Source: Sphingobacterium thalpophilum
GTDB taxonomy: Bacteria; Bacteroidota; Bacteroidia; Sphingobacteriales; Sphingobacteriaceae
Assembly (NCBI RefSeq): GCF_038396785.1
Contig: NZ_CP151087.1
Span: 2,480,001-2,544,000, forward strand
DNA length: 64,000 bases
Direction of reading: 5' to 3'
In this document: in pieces, positions 9,661 through 18,406 of the stretch
Position numbering within the stretch: the stretch's first letter is position 1
Layout: each line of letters starts with the position of its first letter
Position numbers and translations under genes: made by a program
Notes under the pieces: model-generated
Told to the model about the DNA's origin: nothing
Database searches by the model: none
Seen by the model: the letters and a program-made list of their open reading frames with translations, nothing else

Positions 9661-9927
9661 TTAAATCAATCCGTCAGCCTTCAACTTGTCAAACACATGC
9701 AAAACGCCAATGACCTGGATAGGTTCTTTCTGGTACTCTTGGTGTGAAAAATAACGAACGGCGCCAATCTCATTACTGGGTTCGATCTGCTCTGTTAATG
9801 GGTACAGAAAACAATCCTGTTCCATGATAACCTCTGGCACAAGCCCGTACGCCGGAGCTGTTACATGGCAATAATACGAGATTTTATCCGGATCCAGATT
9901 GATATTCAACTCCTCCAAAATCTCGTT
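9661..9927 (-). pseudogene. NUDIX hydrolase, 3' fragment only
   Basis: The readable frame (open to 9963) contains the end of a NUDIX box, NEILEELNI, where REUxEExGU is expected. It continues with the usual NUDIX C-terminal strands (YYCHVTAPAYG, IMEQDCFLYPL, EPSNEIGAVRYF) and a terminal helix (VIGVLHVFDKLKADGLI). The first roughly 60-80 residues of a normal NUDIX protein, including the start of the box and its glycine, are missing. Residues upstream of position 9927 in this frame (MSRYKYTSTCLT) are not NUDIX-like: they are the antisense of the MocR gene. The junction at about 9922-9928 therefore joins two truncated genes head to head. It is very likely non-functional. Confidence 0.75.
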
Positions 9928-11145
9928 AGTCAGGCACGTAGAGGTATATTTGTAGCGGCTCAATTACCTTATGGCTCTAACCTATATGTTGCACAAAAGA
10001 TCGAATTATCTGATCATCAAGCCCCCACACGTATTATATTCGATGATGGTAATCCAGACAGCAAGATTGCCCCGATAGAACAGCTCGGACGGGCCTATCG
10101 TCAGATTTTTAAACGCAGCGCACGTTGGAAAATGATGGGCTATGCCGATCCCCGAGGACATCTTGATTTTCGGGAAGAAATCGCCAATATGCTCAACATC
10201 GAGCGCAACATGCACATTGATAAAAATAACCTATGCATCAGTCGTGGAAGTCAAATGGCCATGTACCTGGTCGCCCAATGCCTATTACGGCACGATGATT
10301 ATATCTTTGTGGAGTCCCCTGGATACCATTCAGCCTGGAAAATCTTTGAAAAAGCTGGTGCGCGATTGATTCCGATCCCTGTCGATGCCGATGGTCTTAT
10401 TGTTGATGAACTTCTCCCACATTTATTGAAAAAAAGCAATATTAGGGCACTGTATCTTACTCCACATCGACAATATCCAACCACTGTGACCTTAAGCAAA
10501 GAACGGAGATCACAATTAATAGCATTATCCAACCAACATAACTTCACGATCATTGAGGACGATTACGATTACGAATTTCATTTTGAACAAGCGCCCTATT
10601 ACCCACTCGCTTCACAGCAGGAACTGATCAATACTGTTTACATTGGTACACTCAGCAAAGTTGTTGCACCAGCACTCCGTATCGGTTATCTGGCGACAAG
10701 AAACGAGCAGCTACTCCAGCAGGTTACCGAACTTCGCTACATCATCGATATACAAGGTGACAATATTATGGAGCAAGCTGTCCTGGAACTCATTCAGGAT
10801 GGAACAATTCGTAGACATATCCGAAAAGCAACGCTGCTTTACAAAAAGAAACGTGATTTCATGATCGCCCAAGTAGACAAATATCTGCAGGATCATGTGA
10901 GCTATACTTCTCCACAAGGAGGATTGGCGGTTTGGCTATCATTTAAACATCAGATCGACTGGGCATTTTTATCCCAAAAATTAAAGGAAAGATCAGTCCA
11001 TATACCGCATCCCGAAAACTACAGCAGAGAAAATATTTTTGGTGGAATACGACTTGGTTATGGATCCTTATCTGAGGAATTGATCGAGGAAGGAATCATC
11101 ATTTTAGCTGAACTTTTGGAACAGGCGAAACGCTCCTTCCGATGA
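9922..11145 (+). pseudogene. MocR/PdxR-type PLP-dependent regulator lacking its N-terminal wHTH domain
   Basis: MocR proteins join a GntR-type winged helix (about 70 residues) to an aminotransferase fold. Here recognisable sequence starts with LVSQARRGIFVAAQLPYG, the very end of the winged helix, and continues through an apparently complete aminotransferase domain. That domain includes the PLP lysine (GTLSKVVAPALRIGYL) and the EDDYDYEFHF block. The frame opens at an ATG at 9865, but the first 19 residues are antisense to the NUDIX fragment and are not a helix-turn-helix. The protein could still fold as a PLP enzyme but cannot bind DNA as a MocR normally does. I treat it as a 5'-truncated gene, created together with the NUDIX truncation. 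Confidence 0.75.
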
Positions 11146-11445
11146 TTTGAAACACAAAAAGCAACTAGACTATTTTGCGAATTGGACGAACATAGTTAGA
11201 TTAATATTTCGTAAAAACAGGCACATTCAATATTTAATTCCGCATCATAAAGACCGATTAAAAGATTAGTATAGACAATATGTAAAAAACAGTTAAAAGT
11301 GTTGGCAAAACGTAATTTTTTGCCATAAATCATTTTTTTCGCTTATTAATCGCATAAATTAACCGTAGTTTTACGGCGCAAAAAACACACGAGTCATTCC
11401 TAATAGGATAGCTATAATAAGAGAGAGAATAGAGTACATTAATTT
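11146..11445. other. Intergenic region before fabH
   Basis: This AT-rich stretch holds no gene. A loose match to the Bacteroidota -7 box (TAGTTTTA, around 11367-11374) lies about 75 bp before the fabH start. No strong hairpin was seen. Confidence 0.5.
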
Positions 11446-12444
11446 ATGACTGAGAGAATACCCAGCAGGCCGTATGCAGCAATTACTGGTATTGGCGGAT
11501 ATATTCCACCGAATAAGAGATCAAATACAGATTTGGAGCAGTTTTGCGATACATCCGATGAATGGATTATCAAACGTACAGGTATTAAGGAGCGGAGAAT
11601 TTTAGAAGAAAATCTTGCCACATCAGACATGGCTGTAAAAGCTATACAAGATTTGGCAACACAATATCATAAAAATCTGAACGATGTAGATGCGCTAATT
11701 GTAGCGACTTCTACACCCGATATGCCAATGCCGGCAACAGCAAATATCATTTTAGAAAAATTAGGTCTTACCAATGTTTGGGCTTTTGATGTCAATGCTG
11801 CTTGCTCTGGGTTTTTATATGCCTTAGACATGGCTTCAGCTCTCGTTGAGACAGGCCGTTATAAAAATGTACTCGTAGTCGGTGCTGACAACATCAGTAC
11901 TTATGTCGATTTAAAAGATCGTTCGACCAATATTCTTTTTGGTGATGGCGCTGGTGTGATATGGCTTGAGCCATCTTTAGAAGGCGGAATTATGGATGCC
12001 TATCTATGTAGTAATGGCGCGGGAAAAGAATTCTTAAAAATCGAAGCCGGCGGTTCTTTGTATCCAATCGACAGTAATCTTCCTGTCAACGACAACAGAT
12101 TCCTGAAACAAGATGGTAAAACTGTATTTAGACATGCTGTTCAGTCTATGAGCGACGCCTGTAATACGGTTTTACAGCGCAACAACCTACAGATTGAAGA
12201 TATCAACTGGTTAATTCCACATCAGGCTAATCAGCGCATCATTGATGCCGTTGGGCGTAGTCTGAATATACCAGAAGACAGAGCATTAAGTAATATCGAA
12301 TACCTAGGAAATACCATTGCTGCCACGATCCCGTTGTGTATCTGGCAGAATATTAAAAAATTAAATACCGGTGATTTAGTCATGTTAACCGCCTTTGGTG
12401 CAGGTTTCTCTTGGGGAGCCAGCATATTTAAATGGATGATTTAA
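11446..12444 (+). CDS. fabH: Beta-ketoacyl-ACP synthase III
   Basis: This enzyme condenses acetyl-CoA (or a branched acyl-CoA) with malonyl-ACP to start fatty acid synthesis in the cytoplasm. At 332 residues it has the usual length. The catalytic triad is visible: Cys120 in VNAACSGF, His259 in WLIPHQANQR, and Asn289 in YLGNTIAATIP. The DTSDEWIIKRTGI segment near residue 35 is also a family hallmark. It stands alone and is followed by a hairpin terminator. The GNTIAA version of the usual GNTSAA motif hints at a paralogue with altered substrate preference, but this is only suggestive. Confidence 0.94.
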   Translation: MTERIPSRPYAAITGIGGYIPPNKRSNTDLEQFCDTSDEWIIKRTGIKERRILEENLATSDMAVKAIQDLATQYHKNLNDVDALIVATSTPDMPMPATANIILEKLGLTNVWAFDVNAACSGFLYALDMASALVETGRYKNVLVVGADNISTYVDLKDRSTNILFGDGAGVIWLEPSLEGGIMDAYLCSNGAGKEFLKIEAGGSLYPIDSNLPVNDNRFLKQDGKTVFRHAVQSMSDACNTVLQRNNLQIEDINWLIPHQANQRIIDAVGRSLNIPEDRALSNIEYLGNTIAATIPLCIWQNIKKLNTGDLVMLTAFGAGFSWGASIFKWMI

Positions 12445-12485
12445 GCGATCAAAAACTTTAGTCGTCATAAAATTCACACTAGTAT

Positions 12486-12519
12486 AAAACGCCAGGAATA
12501 AACCATTTCTGGCGTTTTT
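12486..12519 (+). terminator. fabH terminator
   Basis: The stem AAAACGCCAG (12486-12495) pairs with CTGGCGTTTT (12509-12518), with a 13-nt loop and a following T-rich run. It lies 41 bp after the fabH stop. Confidence 0.85.
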
Positions 12520-12723
12520 CTTTCTTTCCATCTACCAAAACCAAATTCGCCATCCCCCAATAAGAATTGATCTATCTTCCTTTTATAGGCAGAGTAGCGG
12601 AGAAAGGAATACGCTAACGGGGAAAGCACTAAGCTAGCGATAACCCGAAGGGCAAAACATCAAAAATACATTGTAGACAAGGCTTACATAACAAGTTATT
12701 TTTATATTCAATAATAGGGAGTT

Positions 12724-12764
12724 TATAGGGACCTTATTCGGACCTTATAGGGACCTCATTCGGA
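12724..12764. repeat. Two-copy 22-bp tandem repeat
   Basis: TATAGGGACCTTATTCGGA at 12724-12742 recurs at 12746-12764 with a single T to C change. The 3-bp spacer is CCT. It is noncoding DNA between two terminators. The function is unknown. Confidence 0.7.
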
Positions 12765-12867
12765 TGAACGCGGCTAAAGTCCGATTTATCTCCCAATAAT
12801 CTAACAATAAAATCAGGATTATTTTATAAACAGTACGCCACTTATCCACTCTTTTTATAGCACAAGA

Positions 12868-12900
12868 AAAAGGGGGCTTTGCGATGGAAAGCCCCCTTTA
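12868..12900 (-). terminator. Terminator of the copper operon
   Basis: AAAGGGGGCTTT (12869-12880) and AAAGCCCCCTTT (12888-12899) form a 12-bp GC-rich stem with a 7-nt loop. On the minus strand it is followed by TTTCTTG. It is symmetric enough to work from both sides and sits 26 bp past the multicopper oxidase stop. Confidence 0.85.
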
Positions 12901-12925
12901 AAAATCCAATATAAAATCTATTCTT

Positions 12926-15202
12926 TTAATAATTTAATGACAAGCCCACACCAAAGCCCATATCGCTATCATAATGTGTTCTAAAAGCCATATTTTTGGT
13001 GATGACATAATTTAGTCCAGCCATATATTCAAGGTCTGAGTTGACCATAAAATCGCCACGGATCCTTCTAGCGATCGGGATATCCTCACGCATAAGCTGC
13101 AATCGCACAATTCCATCGTGATACACCTCTGCCTGAAAATTGACCAACATGGGTAAAGTATACATAAAACCCAGACTTAAGGCTTTGCGACTATCTTTTT
13201 TATTGGCCTGTCCAAAAATATTTTTCTCATGTTCATCCTCCCCCATTCGACGATAACGATAATCAAAACCTACAAATGGCATAAACCATTGCATCTTCCC
13301 AAAGTATCTACCCAAGTGGGTTTCCACTTCATAACCGTGCATATCATTATACCCCAAACGCCATTCTGAACCAAGCTGCCAGCGTGCATTCTGAAACATT
13401 GCCTGACCGTCATTTCCATTGGTAGCGAAATCATTTTGCGCCATGAAATGAGTCATATTACTTTCCATCTGCAACTCCTTATAGGCTTTAGCTTTATCTG
13501 GAAGATAGGGATTTTTATAATCGTCCACAGCAAAAACGCGGTTCATCCCCGCCATCATATGATACAGGATATGGCAATGAAAAAACCAGTCTCCTTCTTC
13601 ATTCGCTAAGAATTCGATCGTATCCGTCTCCATGGGCATGATATCCACCACATTTTTCAACGGCGCTTTTGATCCTTTTCCATTTAACAATCTAAAGTCA
13701 AAGCCATGCAGATGTATTGGATGACGCATCATTGAGTTATTATAGATGGTAATGCGCAATACCTCGCCCTTTTTTACAGGTATCTTATCCGTTTCAGAAA
13801 GAATTTTATTGTCCATGCTCCATACATAACGGCTCATATTTCCCGTCAGGGTAAATTTGAGATCTCGTATCGGCGCTTCTTTAGGTAGTTCAGTCGCCTG
13901 GGGAGACTCCAGCATCGCATAGTTGAGCGTGACAATATCGCCCAATGCATTGGCATTATAACGATTGGGATCTTCGTCCATGTTCATTTGTCCATGATTC
14001 ATACCGCTATGTTTACTGTGATCTTCTTTTTTCTTTCCATCACCTGTAATTTCGGGATACATTACCACATTCATATCCATCTGGTTCAGGCTCATCTTCA
14101 TGCCCATATCATTGAGATCACCATTCATCTTCATCATATCGTTCATCATCTTCATGCCCTCAAAATATTTAAGGCGGGGAAGCGGGGAAATCAATTGTTT
14201 AATACCATTTCCGACAAAATAACTGGCAGATTGTGTTCGATCTTCTGTTGTTGCCATGAATTCGTAAGCTGTACCTTCATTTGGTATGGTTACAACGACA
14301 TCATAAGTCTCCGATACCGCAATCATTAATCGATCGACCTCCACCGGAACCACATCATTCCCATCATTGGCAACAATGGTAATTTTGCCACCTGCATAGC
14401 GCAGCCAAAAATAAGACGAAGCACCGCCATTGGAAATTCGTAAACGCACTTTATCTCCTGCTTTCAAAGCTTTACCATTCACCGACTTTAAATCCGTGGA
14501 ATGAGCCCCGTTCATCAACACCTTATCATAATAGACATCACTGACATCCATCGCCAGCTGACGTTTCCATTCATTCGTGACTTTCGTCTTAAACTTCCCT
14601 TCTTTAATTGCTTCGACGTACGATTGTGTAGACCCTTTTTTTATCGCGGCCCAATCGTTGGCCGTGTGTAGCATTCGCTGAATGTTATCGGGGTTATAAT
14701 TTGTCCATTCACTTAATATGACCGGAATCGTGGGTAAATCATCAATTCCTTTTCGGAAAGTCTTATCATCTGCACGCTTGTTGAGAATAAGGCTACCATA
14801 CATACCGATCTGTTCCTGGAGGCCCGAATGCGAGTGATACCAATGTGTACCGTGTTGAATTATCGGAAAACGATAGGTATAAGTCGAATTCGGCTTTATA
14901 GGTTCCTGCGTCAAGTGTGGCACACCGTCTTCTTTGTTCGGCAGAAAAATACCGTGCCAGTGCAGCGAAGTACTTTCCTTTAACTCATTGTGAACAACGA
15001 TTTCCGCCGTATCTCCTTCAGTAAAAGTCAGGGTCGGCATTGGAATCTGTCCGTTTACAGCGATTGCCCGTTTTGATTTGCCGGCATAATTGACAATGGT
15101 ATCCCGTACATAAAGGTCATGACGAACCACCTTCTGGGCCAGCACTGTCAGTTGTGTCATCAATAGTAAGACAACCGTTAATATATTACTCTTTTTATAC
15201 AT
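12926..15202 (-). CDS. Multicopper oxidase fused to a CopB-like outer membrane barrel
   Basis: This protein is 758 residues long with a signal peptide (ending LTVLAQ). It is a three-cupredoxin CopA-type multicopper oxidase: copper ligands appear as HWHG (81-84), HWYHSHSG (120-127), HPIHLHG (494-500) and HCHILYHMMAGM (542-553). A methionine/histidine-rich insert (about 350-410, many MxM and HSKHSGMNHG) probably binds Cu(I). Residues about 575-758 do not belong to the oxidase. They resemble CopB, with alternating strands such as RWQLGSEWRLGYNDM and a last strand DMGFGVGLSLNY ending in an aromatic residue. The family oxidises Cu(I) to Cu(II) in the periplasm. It is the last gene of the copper operon. 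Confidence 0.9.
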   Translation of the reverse strand: MYKKSNILTVVLLLMTQLTVLAQKVVRHDLYVRDTIVNYAGKSKRAIAVNGQIPMPTLTFTEGDTAEIVVHNELKESTSLHWHGIFLPNKEDGVPHLTQEPIKPNSTYTYRFPIIQHGTHWYHSHSGLQEQIGMYGSLILNKRADDKTFRKGIDDLPTIPVILSEWTNYNPDNIQRMLHTANDWAAIKKGSTQSYVEAIKEGKFKTKVTNEWKRQLAMDVSDVYYDKVLMNGAHSTDLKSVNGKALKAGDKVRLRISNGGASSYFWLRYAGGKITIVANDGNDVVPVEVDRLMIAVSETYDVVVTIPNEGTAYEFMATTEDRTQSASYFVGNGIKQLISPLPRLKYFEGMKMMNDMMKMNGDLNDMGMKMSLNQMDMNVVMYPEITGDGKKKEDHSKHSGMNHGQMNMDEDPNRYNANALGDIVTLNYAMLESPQATELPKEAPIRDLKFTLTGNMSRYVWSMDNKILSETDKIPVKKGEVLRITIYNNSMMRHPIHLHGFDFRLLNGKGSKAPLKNVVDIMPMETDTIEFLANEEGDWFFHCHILYHMMAGMNRVFAVDDYKNPYLPDKAKAYKELQMESNMTHFMAQNDFATNGNDGQAMFQNARWQLGSEWRLGYNDMHGYEVETHLGRYFGKMQWFMPFVGFDYRYRRMGEDEHEKNIFGQANKKDSRKALSLGFMYTLPMLVNFQAEVYHDGIVRLQLMREDIPIARRIRGDFMVNSDLEYMAGLNYVITKNMAFRTHYDSDMGFGVGLSLNY

Positions 15203-15212
15203 GTTTATTCAT

Positions 15213-15677
15213 TTAATTCATTAGTATTCCATTTCCTATCGGTCCTACGCCATATTGGTAGACCAGTCTAGCACCGTGATGCCCTGTGATAAATAGTGTC
15301 ACCGATAAACTGATCAACAAAATCAATATCAAATAGTTTATCCAAGCACTTGTATCTTTTCGCAATCCAACAAAATGCAGGACTGTAGTGCTACTTGCAA
15401 TCCAAAAGTTGATCCAGGCAAAACGTTGATGGATCTCAAAAACCGCGAGGGCCTTTTCATCTGCATCGCCTGAAATATGGGTTGCGGTCTGAATTGCAGC
15501 AAGAGCTCCAAGTGTTCCCAGTAATAACAATCCGAAAGTCAGCACAGTGAAAGGACGTCGATGTTTTTTTAACAATAAGGCACCTATATGACTAATCAAG
15601 GCCATCAGCAAGAGCACAATCGGAAAATGTACCAATAGCGGGTGTAAGCTGGGCAGTCCTTCGAATAAGCTTTTCAT
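15213..15677 (-). CDS. DUF2231 family membrane protein
   Basis: This 154-residue protein has about four membrane spans. The N-terminal LHPLLVHFPIVLLLMALISH and the C-terminal TGHHGARLVYQYGVG are hallmarks of DUF2231. Conserved histidines in and near the membrane (HPLLVHF, EIHQRF, GHHGA) suggest a haem or metal role, which is not shown. The stop lies 10 bp before the oxidase ATG, and the ATG is 4 bp after the preceding gene's stop. It is thus firmly inside the copper operon. Confidence 0.85.
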   Translation of the reverse strand: MKSLFEGLPSLHPLLVHFPIVLLLMALISHIGALLLKKHRRPFTVLTFGLLLLGTLGALAAIQTATHISGDADEKALAVFEIHQRFAWINFWIASSTTVLHFVGLRKDTSAWINYLILILLISLSVTLFITGHHGARLVYQYGVGPIGNGILMN

Positions 15678-15681
15678 TGTA

Positions 15682-16344
15682 TTAATGTATTGTTTCTACG
15701 ATAGATCCACAGGTGGCCATTGATTGACCTAAATAAGGATTTTCAATTTTCTTTTGTGTACTCAACCAATTGGCTCCTTTTCCATCACGATACATCGGAC
15801 AATGCTGATAATAGACTGGAGCTTCAGGTTTGACAGATTTCATCAACACATACATATTTTTGGAAAGGGTCACAAAGTGCTCTCGCTGATGTTCATTTTC
15901 CGTAATCCCAGCAATATGCTCTGTATCGAAAGCCAATTTCCGTTGGTATTCCTTCCAAAGTTTTCCTTGAACAGCATCTAATTGCTCGTTATTAAGTTTT
16001 GCAATGGCAGCCTGTATTCCTTTCGCTGCTGTCTGTGCAGCCGCTCCATTATCCTTAACCAATGCATCTTTCAGCGCGAAATAGGCGCTGTATAAGCCTG
16101 CAAAAGGATTGCTAGCTGCTGTTACATCAACTTTCCCCGCCGATGGTTCTATTTTTGCAGCTGTATTATTTACTCTGGCAGCCTCTTTAGTCAAAGCGCT
16201 ATCGCCTTTGCTTTTGTCGACATTCGTCGTTGCGGTATCCGCAGCAACAGGGACCGTATGATCTGCATGTGTATTTTTCGATGTTGAATTGTTGCATGCA
16301 ACGAATATCAATGCGATCGCCACAATTAGCATAAACTTTTTCAT
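15682..16344 (-). CDS. DUF3347 lipoprotein, copper operon
   Basis: This 220-residue lipoprotein has the signal MKKFMLIVAIALIFVAC. After a low-complexity Ala/Thr/Lys linker (about 20-75) comes a DUF3347 helical domain (AGLYSAYFALKDALVKDN) ending with VYYQHCPMYRDGKGANWLS and QSMATCGSIVE. The paired Cys/Met motifs HCPM and TCG are likely metal ligands. DUF3347 is found at the end of CusB-type adaptors and in stand-alone periplasmic proteins next to copper genes. The gene at 16800 is a paralogue. Copper binding is inferred from context and residues. Confidence 0.85.
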   Translation of the reverse strand: MKKFMLIVAIALIFVACNNSTSKNTHADHTVPVAADTATTNVDKSKGDSALTKEAARVNNTAAKIEPSAGKVDVTAASNPFAGLYSAYFALKDALVKDNGAAAQTAAKGIQAAIAKLNNEQLDAVQGKLWKEYQRKLAFDTEHIAGITENEHQREHFVTLSKNMYVLMKSVKPEAPVYYQHCPMYRDGKGANWLSTQKKIENPYLGQSMATCGSIVETIH

Positions 16345-16356
16345 AATTACGTGTAT

Positions 16357-16788
16357 TTATAGGTTTAGATTTTTAATATAATTTCGATAGTTTGTTTCGT
16401 TTTCAAAATAGGAAACTTCCCCTTGATCGCCGGTAATTGCAATGGAAGCCGTCGCCTTATCCACTTCTTTTTTTGAAAAAGGATCGATGGCTACACGTAC
16501 CGCAGCTTCTTGCGGTATGCGCTTTTTACACATTTCACAGCAACCATAATAATCCTTACCCTCGTGCCTGACCAGCAATTGTTTTTTCCCCATAAAAGCA
16601 TCATTCACCATGCAAACTTGTGCTGTAGGGACGAGATCACCCAATTTATATTGAACTGACGGTACAGGCAAACTGATCGCCGGATCAGTCGAAGCTATTT
16701 GATCTTCAGCTTTGGTATTTGTTTGTGAACCGCTACAGGCCGTTAAAGACAATACAACAACCGATAGGATAGCTAAGAAATAATTCAT
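16357..16788 (-). CDS. Putative metal-binding lipoprotein (YHS/TRASH-like CxxC)
   Basis: This protein has 143 residues from the ATG at 16788. The longer frame to 16830 would overlap the upstream gene and push the lipobox inward. The signal (MNYFLAILSVVVLSLTAC) is lipoprotein type. The core holds AQVCMVNDAFMGKKQ and YYGCCEMCKKRI, a spacing of one Cys plus CCxxC that recalls YHS or TRASH metal sites. No exact family can be named. It is embedded between the two DUF3347 genes, which supports a role as a periplasmic copper carrier. Confidence 0.75.
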   Translation of the reverse strand: MNYFLAILSVVVLSLTACSGSQTNTKAEDQIASTDPAISLPVPSVQYKLGDLVPTAQVCMVNDAFMGKKQLLVRHEGKDYYGCCEMCKKRIPQEAAVRVAIDPFSKKEVDKATASIAITGDQGEVSYFENETNYRNYIKNLNL

Positions 16789-16799
16789 AACACAGGCGA

Positions 16800-17690
16800 T
16801 TAGTTTAACGTTTCTACTGTACTTCCACAACTAATCATTTGCGCACCAAAGAACGGGTTTTTCACGGCACTCTCCTTACTTAACCAATGTGCTCCCTTGC
16901 CTTCATTAAACATGGGGCAATGTTGATAATAAATAGGTCCGTCCAATTTACTCACCTTCAGCAGCTCATACAACGCATTTGAAAGAGATGCAAAAGCCAC
17001 ACGTTGCTTAGCAACATCTTTATTTTTAGTTATACCTGTCGCATCGCTTGCCAGCTTATTCATCACCTTCATCCATACGGTATGTTCATCGTGGCCAAGT
17101 TTATTCATATCGACAGCTTTGACTGCTGCTTGAAATGCCTCGGCATGAGCCGCTGCCGCCACCGCATCTGTCTTCACCAATGCATCCTTTAGCGCAAAGT
17201 AAGAACTTGCCAACAGTGCAAATGCGGTCTTTTCATCCGCTGCTTTTGAGTTCACCGAAGGCTGAATTGTTGTTTGTACACCCTGACGATGATTCGTATG
17301 ATCGACCTGCTGTTCAGTATCATTTTTTAATGCTGGTTTTAGGACTCGTTCATATTGTTCAGCTTTTGCCAATTGAACATAAGCATCATCTGGAGCCAGA
17401 AATTTTTCATTGTCGAACCCTGCCAATGCAATGCGCTTAAGAACCTCATCCCCGCTTGTTTTTGACGAGTCGTAGGTAACAACCGCCAGTTTGGTTGCCT
17501 GATTCCAGTCAACTTTCGCAAATTGTCCGTCCCGACCTTCTTTTTCAATGATCGTTTTAACAGCCGGTGTATTTCCAAAAATCTTTACAGTCGCTGTCTT
17601 TGCATTTTTAATTTGTGCATGTGTATGTTGGGTGGATAGTAATACAGGGATTACCAAACCAAGTAATGACATTAATCTCATGATTATCAT
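16800..17690 (-). CDS. HMA-like plus DUF3347 periplasmic protein
   Basis: This 296-residue protein has a signal peptide (IPVLLSTQHTHAQ); M4 at 17681 is an equally possible start. Residues about 30-95 follow the heavy-metal-associated ferredoxin-like pattern (ATVKIFGNTPAVKTIIEK, KLAVVTYDSSKTSGDEVLKRIALAGFDNEKF). However, the CxxC metal site is replaced by GNTPAV. A DUF3347 domain follows (about 155-290), ending in IYYQHCPMFNEGKGAHWLS and QMISCGSTVE, close to the 15682-16344 protein. The C-terminal half is thus a tandem paralogue. Its stop is 11 bp before the next start. Confidence 0.85.
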   Translation of the reverse strand: MIIMRLMSLLGLVIPVLLSTQHTHAQIKNAKTATVKIFGNTPAVKTIIEKEGRDGQFAKVDWNQATKLAVVTYDSSKTSGDEVLKRIALAGFDNEKFLAPDDAYVQLAKAEQYERVLKPALKNDTEQQVDHTNHRQGVQTTIQPSVNSKAADEKTAFALLASSYFALKDALVKTDAVAAAAHAEAFQAAVKAVDMNKLGHDEHTVWMKVMNKLASDATGITKNKDVAKQRVAFASLSNALYELLKVSKLDGPIYYQHCPMFNEGKGAHWLSKESAVKNPFFGAQMISCGSTVETLN

Positions 17691-17856
17691 ATGTAGTATA
17701 TAAAAGAATACCGACGAAAAACCCTTCTACAGCGATTTACTGTATTTGCGTATTGAATCCGATAGATCCAAAGGGATTTTCATAAGCTAAAATAAAACGG
17801 GGCTTTGGATAGAGAAACCGATCCAAAAAGACATAGCATGGGCTATCAGTCTAACA

Positions 17857-18261
17857 CTAGGCGATCTGAGGAGGTTGCCAAATGGAAAAATAGGCATCAG
17901 CGCAATAAGGCTGTTTATAGCGCGCATAAGCGCTTGATGCATCAGCATATAAGGGTAAAATAAGCTGAGCTTCGATCACTGAAACAATAGGATTACATTG
18001 CAGAGAGGTACGGCATGATTTTTCGCCACAATGTTTACCACAGTCATCCGCATGATGATCTGATTTTGGTGATTCAGCTCTTTCATCTTTACAACAATCT
18101 GCTGTTTCGACGTCCTTTACCTGTTGTCTTTCATCAAGGCAACATGATTTTTCTTCCTGTTTTGGCTTTTCGGACGGTTCGTGGCAGGCAAATAACCTAT
18201 ACGGTGCTAAAAAAAGCCCCAGCATACAGATTATAAATACGATATTACGTTTTGCCCACAT
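17857..18261 (-). CDS. Cys/His-rich exported protein at the head of the copper operon
   Basis: This 134-residue protein has an N-terminal signal or span (NIVFIICMLGLFLAPYRLFA). The middle (about 30-95) is packed with Cys, His, Asp, Glu and Lys: SCCLDE, DCCKDE, DHHADDCGKHCGEKSC. This composition suggests a metal-buffering region, like other small proteins heading copper-resistance operons. The C-terminus is aromatic and Tyr-rich (YARYKQPYCADAYFSIWQPP). I do not recognise a named family. It is separated by 166 bp from the next operon gene, so an internal promoter is possible. Confidence 0.7.
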   Translation of the reverse strand: MWAKRNIVFIICMLGLFLAPYRLFACHEPSEKPKQEEKSCCLDERQQVKDVETADCCKDERAESPKSDHHADDCGKHCGEKSCRTSLQCNPIVSVIEAQLILPLYADASSAYARYKQPYCADAYFSIWQPPQIA

Positions 18262-18406
18262 AACGGATTAATTTGAAAAGTAGAGATGTGCTACTTTGGA
18301 GGTAAATTTCGGTAGAATTTTCGAATGTACAATTGTAATATTTTTTATTTTATTTATAATATTTTGATTTGCTGTATTTCCGATTCTCGGCCTGGCCGCA
18401 TAAAAA

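Larger units (their letters stand above)
12445..12925. other. Intergenic region with two terminators and a 22-bp tandem repeat
   Basis: The 481 bp between fabH and the copper operon are convergent space. A fabH terminator is at 12486-12519 and the operon terminator at 12868-12900. In the middle, a 19-bp word at 12724-12742 is repeated at 12746-12764 with one mismatch (period 22 bp, core TAGGGACC, then ATTCGGA). No open frame there looks coding. Confidence 0.6.
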
